Positions 35,907 to 44,033 of a stretch of DNA of 64,000 bases are shown piece after piece. The position numbers and the translations under genes were made by a program. The notes below the pieces were generated by a model. The model had not been told where the DNA came from and did not search any database. It saw only the letters and a list, made by a program, of their open reading frames with translations. Origin of the DNA: Burkholderiaceae bacterium (GTDB lineage: Bacteria; Pseudomonadota; Gammaproteobacteria; Burkholderiales; Burkholderiaceae_E); NCBI GenBank assembly GCA_021463505.1, contig JAJTYR010000007.1, forward strand, positions 27,120-91,119. Reading direction: 5' to 3'. The first letter of the stretch is position 1. Each line of letters opens with the position of its first letter.

Positions 35907-38117
35907 GTGAAAACCCGGCTGCTCGCATGCAACTGCAACGGCACCGTCGATCTCGATGGCGCCGCGCTCGGGCGGGCATTTCCCGTTCCGGTGACGTCCC
36001 TTCCGGTGGCGCGCGAGTTGTGTCGGCGCGAGGTGTCGCGCTTTCTGGGCGAACTCGACGGCACCGATGACCTGCTGATCACCTGTACCCAGGAGTCGGC
36101 CATGTTCTCGGAGATCGCCGGTGCGCGTGACGCGGCGGCGCCGATCCGGTTCGTGAACATCCGCGAGCAGGCCGGGTGGGGCGAACAGGGTGCCGATGCG
36201 GGTCCGAAGATGGCTGCACTGGTGGCGATGGCTGCGGCGGGCGGCATCGATCCGGTGCCGGCGGTTTCGTACCGGTCGTCGGGCCGGGTCCTGGTGGTCG
36301 GCGAGGGGCCCGACGCGCTCGAATGGGCTGGCCGCCTCGCGGGCCCGCTCTCGGTCACCGTGCTGATGAGCCGCTCGCGCGGCGCCGCGCTGCCGGCGTT
36401 GCGCGACTGGCCGGTGCTTTCGGGCACGCTGCTCTCGCTCACCGGCTGGCTCGGCGAATTCGAGGCGCGCTGGCGCCAGGACAACCCGATCGATCTCGAC
36501 GCCTGCGTGCGCTGCGCGGCGTGTATCGAGGCCTGTCCCGAAGGCGCGATCGGCGCCGATTTCCAGGTTGACACGCTGCGTTGCCGCGCGCACCGCGCCT
36601 GCGTGGCCGCCTGCGGCGGGATCGGCGCGATCGATTTCACGCGCGCCGATCGCGAACGCAGCGAGAAATTCGATCTCGTGTTCGACCTGCGCGAGCGCTC
36701 GATGTTCGACTGCAAGGTGGCACCGCAGTCCGACATCTGCGAGCGCTGTCCGCTGATGAGTCGTGCCGGCGTGGCCTTCGACGTGCACCAGCCGCCGCAG
36801 GGCTATTTCCACCCCGGGCGCGACCCGTCCGCGGGCATGGAGCAGGCGCTGCGCCTGGTCGCGATGGTCGGCGAGTTCGAGAAACCGAAGTTCTTCCGTT
36901 ATCGCGAAAAGACGTGCGCGCACGGGCGCAACGGCATCGAGGGCTGCAACGCCTGCGTCGAGGTCTGCTCGACGCGCGCGATCGAGTCGGCGGGCGACGC
37001 CATTCGTGTCGAGCCGCATCTGTGCATGGGCTGTGGTGGCTGCACCACGGTCTGTCCGTCCGGGGCGATCAGTTACGCGTATCCGACGCCGATCCGGCTG
37101 GGCGCGCAGATCCGCTACGGGCTGGCGGCTTACCACGATCGCGGTGGGCGTAACGCCTGTCTGCTGGTGCACGACGCCGAAGCCGGCAAGGCACTGATCG
37201 AGTCGCTGGCGCGCCCGGCGGGCCGGCTGCACGGCCCGGCCAGCGTGCCTCCGGCCGGGCGCGGGCTGCCGGCGCGGGTGATTCCGCTGGCCGTGCATCA
37301 CGTCGGCTCGTTCGGCATCGATCTCGCGCTGTCGGCGATCGCGTTCGGGGCCAGTCAGGTGGTCGTGCTGGCGAGCCCGGGCATCGCGCCGCAATACCGC
37401 GAGGCCACCGAGGCGCAGTTCGCGATCGCCCAGACGCTGCTCGATGCGCTCGGCAATCGGGGCCGGCGTTTTGCGGTGATCGACGGCGCCGATCCGCACT
37501 GGATCGACACCTTGTTCGACCTCGAACCGGTCATGGGTATTGCGCAGCCGGCCACGTACGCGTTGTCCGAAGACAAGCGGCGCTCGATCGAATTCGCCGT
37601 CGACCACCTGCTCGAACAGGCGCGCGCGGGCGGCTTCGCGGTGCCGCGCAGCGTACCGTTTCCGGCAGGGGCGCCATTTGGCGCCTTGAAGGTCGATCGC
37701 GATGCATGTACCTTATGTCTGGCGTGCATAGGTGCCTGCCCTGAATCGGCGCTGCTCGACAACCCCGATTCGCCGCAGTTGCGCTTCATCGAGCGCAATT
37801 GCGTGCAGTGCGGCCTGTGCCTGAAGACCTGCCCCGAGCAGGCGATCACGATGGAGCCGAGGTACGTGTTCACCGAGGAGACACGAACACCGGTGGTGCT
37901 TGCCGAGGCGCAGCCGTTCGCCTGCATTGGATGCGGCAAGCCGTTCGGCACGCGCGCGATGATCGACCGCATGCTCGGCCGCCTCGCAGGCCACTCGATG
38001 TTCGGCGGCGAGGCCGCCCGGCGCCTGCAGATGTGCGCCGACTGCCGCGTGATCGACATGGTCTCGAACCCGACGGAATCGACGATCTTCGATTTCACCG
38101 GAGGCAAGCCGTCGTGA
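35907..38117 (+). CDS. Polyferredoxin-like 4Fe-4S protein of the formate dehydrogenase locus
   Basis: A 736-residue soluble iron-sulfur protein. Cysteine clusters occur as CVRCAACIEACPEG (about 199), CRAHRACVAAC, CNACVEVC, CMGCGGCTTVCPSG, CTLCLACIGACPES and CVQCGLCLKTCPEQ, plus C-terminal CIGC and CADC pairs: room for at least five 4Fe-4S clusters. Between them is a Rossmann-like stretch around SGRVLVVGEGPDALEWAGRL. No signal peptide, so cytoplasmic. Such genes accompany TorD and formate dehydrogenase in betaproteobacteria; the electron partner is unknown. GTG 35907 has AAGGA 9 bases upstream. The next gene overlaps by four bases. Confidence 0.83.
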   Translation: MKTRLLACNCNGTVDLDGAALGRAFPVPVTSLPVARELCRREVSRFLGELDGTDDLLITCTQESAMFSEIAGARDAAAPIRFVNIREQAGWGEQGADAGPKMAALVAMAAAGGIDPVPAVSYRSSGRVLVVGEGPDALEWAGRLAGPLSVTVLMSRSRGAALPALRDWPVLSGTLLSLTGWLGEFEARWRQDNPIDLDACVRCAACIEACPEGAIGADFQVDTLRCRAHRACVAACGGIGAIDFTRADRERSEKFDLVFDLRERSMFDCKVAPQSDICERCPLMSRAGVAFDVHQPPQGYFHPGRDPSAGMEQALRLVAMVGEFEKPKFFRYREKTCAHGRNGIEGCNACVEVCSTRAIESAGDAIRVEPHLCMGCGGCTTVCPSGAISYAYPTPIRLGAQIRYGLAAYHDRGGRNACLLVHDAEAGKALIESLARPAGRLHGPASVPPAGRGLPARVIPLAVHHVGSFGIDLALSAIAFGASQVVVLASPGIAPQYREATEAQFAIAQTLLDALGNRGRRFAVIDGADPHWIDTLFDLEPVMGIAQPATYALSEDKRRSIEFAVDHLLEQARAGGFAVPRSVPFPAGAPFGALKVDRDACTLCLACIGACPESALLDNPDSPQLRFIERNCVQCGLCLKTCPEQAITMEPRYVFTEETRTPVVLAEAQPFACIGCGKPFGTRAMIDRMLGRLAGHSMFGGEAARRLQMCADCRVIDMVSNPTESTIFDFTGGKPS

Positions 38118-38764
38118 GCGCGAGCACGCCGGGCACGACGCCGATCGCGGTCGACCTCGCGGCCGTCGCGCCCGAAGACGCAGCGCGTGCGCGCTGGTAC
38201 GGCCTGTTCGCAAGCCTGTTTCGCGCGCCACCGACGGCCGGGTGGCTGGCAGCGATCGCGACGAGTGCCGGCCGTGCGGATTGCGTCGACGACGACCGTC
38301 CGCTCGGGTACGCCTGGAACGACTTCGCCGGCGCCTGTGCGCAGGCCGATGCGGGGGCGGTCCGCGAGGAGTTCGACACGGCGTTCCTCGGCGTGGGCAA
38401 GGCCGACGTGATTCCGTACGCGTCGTATCACCTCAGCGGCTTCCTGAACGACCGGCCGCTGATCGAGTTGCGCGGGCACCTCGCGCAGCTCGGCCTGGCG
38501 CGCCGCGCCGACATCGGCGAGACCGAAGACCACCTGTCGGCACTGTGCGAGACGATGGCCTGGCTGATTGCGGGCGATGCCGGGCAGCTGCGCGACTTCG
38601 CCACGCAGCGCGCCTTCTTTTCGCGCTTTCTGGCCCCTTGGTACGACGCGTTCGCCGAAACGATCGAGCACAGCGGCGTCACCGATTTCTACAAGCATGC
38701 TGGCCGCCTGCTGCGCGAGTTCCTCGCGATCGAGCGGCAAGGCTTCGAATTCGACTCTCCATGA
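38114..38764 (+). CDS. TorD/DmsD-family molybdoenzyme chaperone
   Basis: A 216-residue cytoplasmic chaperone. RARWYGLFASLFRAPPT near the N-terminus, REEFDTAFLGVGKADVIPYASYH in the middle and TEDHLSALCETMAWLIAG identify the TorD family, which protects apo-molybdoenzymes and their Tat signals until the cofactor is in place. The likely client is the formate dehydrogenase catalytic subunit two genes downstream. GTG 38114 overlaps the polyferredoxin stop (GTGA), showing translational coupling. Confidence 0.86.
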   Translation: MSASTPGTTPIAVDLAAVAPEDAARARWYGLFASLFRAPPTAGWLAAIATSAGRADCVDDDRPLGYAWNDFAGACAQADAGAVREEFDTAFLGVGKADVIPYASYHLSGFLNDRPLIELRGHLAQLGLARRADIGETEDHLSALCETMAWLIAGDAGQLRDFATQRAFFSRFLAPWYDAFAETIEHSGVTDFYKHAGRLLREFLAIERQGFEFDSP

Positions 38765-38788
38765 CGATGGCCCACGAGGAGTGATCCG

Positions 38789-39013
38789 ATGAAACGCGAC
38801 AAGACCACCGACAGGTCCGTGACCGCACGCAGGGGCTTCCTGATGGGTGCGGGCCTGGCCGGCGCAGCCGGGGCCGCCGCCGTCGTCGCCACCCGTGGGG
38901 GTGCAGCGCAGCCGGCGGCCTCCGGGAGCGCGCCGCAAATGCATGAGCGCGGCGGTGGCGGCTACCACGTCACCGAGCACGTGCGGCGCTATTACCGCAG
39001 CACCACCGTCTGA
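38789..39013 (+). CDS. Formate dehydrogenase region Tat-signal peptide protein
   Basis: A 74-residue protein of the TIGR02811 type. The twin-arginine motif ARRGFLMG at about 14-21 is followed by a hydrophobic Ala/Gly core. The short mature part ends HVTEHVRRYYRSTTV. Such peptides occur only beside formate dehydrogenase genes and may help assembly or export; the role is not proven. AGGAGTGATCC precedes ATG 38789. Confidence 0.85.
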   Translation: MKRDKTTDRSVTARRGFLMGAGLAGAAGAAAVVATRGGAAQPAASGSAPQMHERGGGGYHVTEHVRRYYRSTTV

Positions 39014-39042
39014 GCATTCGCGCGACAACGAGGAGACACGGC

Positions 39043-41988
39043 ATGCAACTGCAGCGCAAATCCGGCGCTTCCGCAGCGCCCGGCGCACTCACGGCGAGCC
39101 TCGCGAGGGGCGTGCGTTCGGCGCTCGCGAGCACGATGGACCGGCGCAGCTTCCTGAAGCGCTCCGGGATCGGCATCGGCGCCGGTGCGGCAGCCGGTGC
39201 GCTGTCCTTCGAGATGATCGGCAAGGCCGAGGCCCAGCAGGCGGGGGCGGGCAAGATCGAAGTCAGGCGCACGGTCTGTACGCACTGCTCGGTGGGCTGC
39301 GCGATCGACGCAGTCGTGGAAAACGGCGTCTGGGTGCGCCAGGAGCCGGTGTTCGACTCGCCGATCAGCCTCGGCGGCCACTGCGCCAAGGGCGCGGCGA
39401 TCCGCGAGCACGGCCACGGCGAGTACCGGCTGAAGACGCCGATGAAACTGGTCGACGGCAAGTACCAGCGGATCAGCTGGAAGCAGGCGCTCGACGAGGT
39501 CACCGCGAAGCTGCAGCAGATCAGGAAAGAGTCGGGCCCGGACGCGACCTTCTGGATCGGTTCGTCCAAGCACAGCAACGAGCAGTCGTACCTGATGCGC
39601 AAGTTCGTGTCGTTCTTCGGCACGAACAACATGGACCACCAGGCGCGCATCTGCCACTCGACGACGGTCTCGGGCGTGGCCAACACCTGGGGCTACGGCG
39701 CGATGACGAACTCGTACAACGACATGCAGAACACGAAGTGCGCGTTGTACATCGGCTCGAACGCCGCCGAGGCGCACCCGGTGTCGATGGTGCACATGCT
39801 GCACGCCAAGGAGAACGGCGCGAAGATGATCGTCTGCGATCCGCGCCGCACCCGCACCGCGGCCAAGGCCGACGAGTACGTGCGCTTCCGCTCGGGCACC
39901 GACATCCCGGTACTGTTCGGCATCCTGTACCACATCTTCAAGAACGGCTGGGAGGACACGAAGTACATCAACGATCGCGTCTACGGGATGGACAAGGTCC
40001 GCGAGGAGGTGCTCGCGAAGTGGACGCCCGAGGCGGTCGAGGAGGCCAGCGGCGTGCCAGGCGAGCAACTGGCGCGCGTGGCCGAGATGATGGCGAAGAA
40101 CCGGCCCTCGACCATCGTCTGGTGCATGGGCCAGACCCAGCACTCGATCGGCAACGCGATGGTGCGTGCCTCGTGCATCCTGCAGCTCGCGCTGGGCAAC
40201 GTCGGCGTCCCGGGCGGCGGCGCGAACATCTTCCGCGGCCACGACAACGTGCAGGGCGCCACCGACATCGGCCCCAACCCCGATTCGCTACCGGGCTACT
40301 ACGGTGTCGCGGCGGGTTCGTGGAAGCACTTCGCGGCGGTGTGGGGCGTCGACTACGACTGGATCCAGAAGCAGTTCGCCCCCGGCATGATGGAAAAGCC
40401 CGGCATCACCGTCTCGCGCTGGTGCGACGGCGTGCTCGGCGCGAAGGACACGCTCGACCAGCCGTCGAACCTGCGCGGTGTCGTCTACTGGGGGCACGCG
40501 CCGAATTCGCAGACGCGCGGCCTCGACATGAAGAAGGCGATGGACAAGCTCGACCTGCTGGTGGTGGTCGATCCGTATCCGTCGGCCACCGCCGCGATGG
40601 CGGCGCTCACCAGCGACCCGAAGAGCGTCAACCCGGATCGCTCGGTCTACCTGCTGCCGGCGGCCACCCAGCTCGAGACGTCGGGCTCGGCGACCGCGTC
40701 GAACCGCTCGCTGCAATGGCGCGAGCGCGTGATCGAGCCGCTGTTCGAGTCGATGCCCGATCACACGATCATGCAGGCCTTCGCCGAGCGGCTCGGCTTC
40801 GGCGAGCAGCTGTCGAAGAACTACAGGATGATCACCGTGAACAGGCACGGCATCGAGTGGCATGAGCCCGAGCCCGAGTCGATCCTGCGCGAGATCAACC
40901 GCGGCATGTGGACCATCGGCTACACCGGGCAGTCGCCCGAGCGGCTGAAGCTGCACATGAAGCACATGGCCACCTTCGACGTGAAGACGCTGCGCGCGAA
41001 GGGCGGACCGTGCGACGGCGATTACTTCGGGCTGCCGTGGCCGTGCTGGGGCAATCCCGAAATGAAGCACCCGGGCACGCCCAACCTGTACCAGACCACG
41101 CGCCACGTGATGGACGGCGGCGGCAACTTCCGCGCCAACTTCGGTGTCGAGCGCGACGGGGTCTCGCTGCTGGCGGCCGACGGCTCGTATTCGGAGGGTG
41201 CCGATATCCACACCGGCTATCCGGAGTTCGACCACGCGCTGGTGAAGAAGCTCGGCTGGTGGGACGAACTCACCGACGCCGAAAAGCAGGCGGCCGAAGG
41301 CAAGAACTGGAAGACCGACCTGTCGGGCGGCATCATCCGCGTGGTGATGACGAAACATGGCTGCTATCCGTTCGGCAACGCCAAGGCGCGCGCGGTGGTC
41401 TGGAACTTCCCCGATCCGGTGCCGCTGCACCGCGAGCCGATCTACGGCACGCGCCCCGACCTGGTGGCGAAGTATCCGACGCACGACGACAAGACGAAGT
41501 TCTGGCGCATGCCGACGCTGTTCAAGTCGCTGCAGCAGAAGAACGTGGAAGACAGGCTCTACGAGAAGTTCCCGTTGATCCTGTCCAGCGGGCGGCTCAC
41601 CGAATACGAGGGCGGCGGCGACGAGACGCGTTCCAATCCGTGGCTCGCGGAGCTGCAGCAGGATGCCTTCGTCGAGATCAACCCGCGCGCGGCCAACGAT
41701 CGCGGCATCCGCAACGGCGAGTACGTCTGGCTGGCGACGCCGACCGGCGCGCGGCTGAAGGTGAAGGCGCTGGTCACCGAACGCGTCGGCCCCGACACCG
41801 CGTGGATGCCATTCCACTTCGCGGGCTGGTGGCAGGGCCGCGACCTGAAGGAGTTCTATCCGGAAGGCGCGGCGCCGGTGGTGCGCGGCGAGGCGGTCAA
41901 CACGGCCACGACCTACGGCTACGACTCGGTCACGATGATGCAGGAGACCAAGACCACGATCTGCCAGATCGAGAAGGCCGCGGCCTGA
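39043..41988 (+). CDS. fdhA: Formate dehydrogenase catalytic (alpha) subunit, periplasmic, cysteine type
   Basis: Oxidises formate to CO2 at a Mo- or W-bis-MGD site, passing electrons to the beta subunit. 981 residues. The Tat motif DRRSFLKR is at 33-40 after an unusually long polar leader; AGGAG at 39031-39035 supports ATG 39043 over ATG 39136. The 4Fe-4S cluster ligands are C79, C82, C86 and C114. The metal ligand is C204 in ARICHST, coded by TGC, so this is not a selenoprotein; H205 is the conserved neighbour. The MGD-binding C-terminal domain is complete (WMPFHFAGWWQG). Export is expected through the Tat system with the beta subunit. Confidence 0.95.
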   Translation: MQLQRKSGASAAPGALTASLARGVRSALASTMDRRSFLKRSGIGIGAGAAAGALSFEMIGKAEAQQAGAGKIEVRRTVCTHCSVGCAIDAVVENGVWVRQEPVFDSPISLGGHCAKGAAIREHGHGEYRLKTPMKLVDGKYQRISWKQALDEVTAKLQQIRKESGPDATFWIGSSKHSNEQSYLMRKFVSFFGTNNMDHQARICHSTTVSGVANTWGYGAMTNSYNDMQNTKCALYIGSNAAEAHPVSMVHMLHAKENGAKMIVCDPRRTRTAAKADEYVRFRSGTDIPVLFGILYHIFKNGWEDTKYINDRVYGMDKVREEVLAKWTPEAVEEASGVPGEQLARVAEMMAKNRPSTIVWCMGQTQHSIGNAMVRASCILQLALGNVGVPGGGANIFRGHDNVQGATDIGPNPDSLPGYYGVAAGSWKHFAAVWGVDYDWIQKQFAPGMMEKPGITVSRWCDGVLGAKDTLDQPSNLRGVVYWGHAPNSQTRGLDMKKAMDKLDLLVVVDPYPSATAAMAALTSDPKSVNPDRSVYLLPAATQLETSGSATASNRSLQWRERVIEPLFESMPDHTIMQAFAERLGFGEQLSKNYRMITVNRHGIEWHEPEPESILREINRGMWTIGYTGQSPERLKLHMKHMATFDVKTLRAKGGPCDGDYFGLPWPCWGNPEMKHPGTPNLYQTTRHVMDGGGNFRANFGVERDGVSLLAADGSYSEGADIHTGYPEFDHALVKKLGWWDELTDAEKQAAEGKNWKTDLSGGIIRVVMTKHGCYPFGNAKARAVVWNFPDPVPLHREPIYGTRPDLVAKYPTHDDKTKFWRMPTLFKSLQQKNVEDRLYEKFPLILSSGRLTEYEGGGDETRSNPWLAELQQDAFVEINPRAANDRGIRNGEYVWLATPTGARLKVKALVTERVGPDTAWMPFHFAGWWQGRDLKEFYPEGAAPVVRGEAVNTATTYGYDSVTMMQETKTTICQIEKAAA

Positions 41989-42028
41989 GCGCCGGCGTCG
42001 CCGACCATCGAGACCAGGGGGAAAACAC

Positions 42029-42652
42029 ATGGCCCGCATGAAATTCATCTGTGACACCGAGCGTTGCATCGAGTGCAACGGTTGCGTCACCGCCTGCAAG
42101 CAGGAGCACGAGGTGCCCTGGGGCGTGAACCGCCGTCGCGTGGTCACGCTCAATGACGGCCTGCCGGGCGAGCGCTCGGTGTCGGTTGCCTGCATGCACT
42201 GCTCGGATGCGCCGTGCATCGCAGTGTGCCCGGTCGACTGCATGTATCACACCGACGAGGGGATCGTGCTGCACGACAAGGATCTGTGCATCGGCTGCGG
42301 CTACTGCTTCTACGCCTGCCCGTTCGGCGCACCCCAGTTCCCGCAGACCGGCGCGTTCGGCCTGCGCGGCAAGATGGACAAGTGCACGTTCTGCGCCGGC
42401 GGCCCCGAGAAGGACGGTTCGAAGGAAGAGTTCGAGAAGTACGGCCGCAATCGCCTCGCCGAGGGCAAACTGCCGGTGTGCGCCGAGATGTGCTCGACCA
42501 AGGCGCTGCTGGCCGGCGACAGCGACATGCTCTCCGACATCTACCGTCAGCGCGTGATGGCGCGCGGCAAGGGCGAGGAGGTCTGGGGCTGGGGAACGGC
42601 CTATGGTCCGCGGCGCAAGGGCGCGCAGGCGCCGGCCAGGCAAGGGAGTTGA
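42029..42652 (+). CDS. fdh3B: Formate dehydrogenase iron-sulfur (beta) subunit, FDH3 type
   Basis: A 207-residue electron-transfer subunit with four 4Fe-4S clusters: CIECNGCVTACKQEH (about 13-27), CMHCSDAPCIAVCPVDC, CIGCGYCFYACPFG and the CTFC/CAEMC pair. It has no export signal and would be carried out with the Tat-bearing alpha subunit. The transmembrane tail found in E. coli FdnH is missing, so membrane anchoring must come from the gamma subunit. A CAGGGGGA sequence precedes ATG 42029. Confidence 0.94.
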   Translation: MARMKFICDTERCIECNGCVTACKQEHEVPWGVNRRRVVTLNDGLPGERSVSVACMHCSDAPCIAVCPVDCMYHTDEGIVLHDKDLCIGCGYCFYACPFGAPQFPQTGAFGLRGKMDKCTFCAGGPEKDGSKEEFEKYGRNRLAEGKLPVCAEMCSTKALLAGDSDMLSDIYRQRVMARGKGEEVWGWGTAYGPRRKGAQAPARQGS

Positions 42653-42655
42653 GAC

Positions 42656-42910
42656 ATGAAGACCAGGAACCTCGCATGCCTTGCCGCGGCCGTTGTGCTC
42701 GCCCTCGGGCTGGCCGGTTGCGGCGAAAGACCGCAGGTGATCGGCGAGAAGAACGCGGGCACCACGGTGACGCGTGACACCCGGCCGTGGCAGGGTGATC
42801 CGCTCACCTTCCAGGCCCCGTACACCCGAGGCGACAAGGCCAGCTGGGAGAACTCGCTGAAACTGCGCCAGCAGGGGCAGAACGAATACGTTCGCATCGG
42901 AGGCCAGTGA
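42656..42910 (+). CDS. Small lipoprotein of the formate dehydrogenase operon
   Basis: An 84-residue protein with a lipoprotein signal: MKTRNLA, a hydrophobic core and the lipobox LAGC with lipidated cysteine near residue 21. The mature part is small and polar (RPWQGDPLTF, KASWENSLKLRQQGQNEY). It lies between the beta and gamma genes, 3 bases after beta and overlapping gamma by one base. Family not recognised beyond its position in such operons; it may tether or cap the periplasmic complex. Confidence 0.72.
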   Translation: MKTRNLACLAAAVVLALGLAGCGERPQVIGEKNAGTTVTRDTRPWQGDPLTFQAPYTRGDKASWENSLKLRQQGQNEYVRIGGQ

Positions 42911-43989
42911 TGAATCGCGCAATCCGCCTGCTGGTGCTGCTCGTCGGGTTGTGGGGCGTCGCGGCGGCTGCCCAGCCATCCGGGACGGCCACTTCGGACG
43001 ACCAGCCGTCGCCGAACGCCCTTCAGGCGAGCCGCACCGACCAGGCGGCGCGCCAGAAGATCCAGCCGCTGAACAACGCCCCGACCTGGCGAGCCGCCAA
43101 CTCGGGCGCCAGCGGATTCACCAACCTGCCCGATCACGAGGGCGGAGTGCTGATCCAGTCGGCCGGGGAAGAGTGGCGGCAGTTGCGCAACGGCCCGGTC
43201 ACCATCAATGGCGGCTGGTTCCTGGTTGCCGTGCTGTTGCTGATCGCGGCCTACTACCTCTGGCGCGGGCCGATCGGGGTCACCGGCCCGCCCACCGGAC
43301 GGATGATCGAACGCTTCACCGTGATCGAGCGCGCGGTGCACTGGATCAATGCCGCGTGTTTCGTCGTGCTGGCGCTCAGCGGCGTCGTGCTGCTGTTCGG
43401 CAAGCACCTGCTGCTGCCGGTGATCGGCTACACCCTGTTCTCGCTGCTGGCCACGATCTCCAAGACCGGCCACAACTTCGTCGGCCCGCTGTTCGCGGTG
43501 ACGCTGATCGCGATGTTCCTCCTCTACGTGAAGGACAACTTCCCGCGCGCCTACGATTTCACCTGGCTGATCAAGGGCGGCGGCCTGCTGTCGCGCAAGG
43601 CCCACGTGCCCAGCGATCGCTTCAACGGCGGTGAGAAGCTGATGTTCTGGGGTGCGCTGGTGCTGCTCGGCACGATCGTCGCCGTCACCGGTTTCATCCT
43701 CGATTTTCCGAACTACGAGCAGACGCGCGGCCAGATGCAGCAGGCGTGGATGATCCACGCGGTCGCGGCCGTGCTGTTCATCGCGGTGATCATGGGACAC
43801 GTGTACCTGGGCACGATCGGCATGCGCGGTGCACTCGACGCGATGAAGACCGGTTACGTCGACGAGGCCTGGGCGAAGGAACATCACGCCCGCTGGTACG
43901 AGGACATCAAGGCCGGAAAAATTCCGGCGCAGCGCTCGGCACAGGCCGGCGCGCGCGCTGCCGGTTCCGCGACGCAGGCGCAGGGCTGA
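42910..43989 (+). CDS. fdoI: Formate dehydrogenase cytochrome b (gamma) subunit
   Basis: Membrane anchor that takes electrons from the beta subunit through two b hemes to quinone. 359 residues. An N-terminal signal or anchor is followed by a roughly 75-residue periplasmic segment, one helix at about 105-120, then four helices. Candidate heme ligands are the histidines in ERAVHWINA, SKTGHNFVG, QQAWMIHAVAAV and IMGHVYLG. The tail is Ala-rich. ATG 42910 (with GGAGG six bases upstream) is chosen over the adjacent GTG 42907. It closes the formate dehydrogenase operon and is convergent with rne. Confidence 0.9.
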   Translation: MNRAIRLLVLLVGLWGVAAAAQPSGTATSDDQPSPNALQASRTDQAARQKIQPLNNAPTWRAANSGASGFTNLPDHEGGVLIQSAGEEWRQLRNGPVTINGGWFLVAVLLLIAAYYLWRGPIGVTGPPTGRMIERFTVIERAVHWINAACFVVLALSGVVLLFGKHLLLPVIGYTLFSLLATISKTGHNFVGPLFAVTLIAMFLLYVKDNFPRAYDFTWLIKGGGLLSRKAHVPSDRFNGGEKLMFWGALVLLGTIVAVTGFILDFPNYEQTRGQMQQAWMIHAVAAVLFIAVIMGHVYLGTIGMRGALDAMKTGYVDEAWAKEHHARWYEDIKAGKIPAQRSAQAGARAAGSATQAQG

Positions 43990-44033
43990 GCCCGCCTGCA
44001 GCGGCCCCGGCCGGCGCCGGGTGCCGTCGCGCT

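Noticed and set aside
39652..39654. Possible selenocysteine in formate dehydrogenase
   Set aside because: The metal-ligand codon is TGC (cysteine), not TGA, and no SECIS-like hairpin is needed.
43990..44033. Terminator between the formate dehydrogenase operon and rne
   Set aside because: GC-rich inverted sequence exists but the pairing is ambiguous and there is no T-run.
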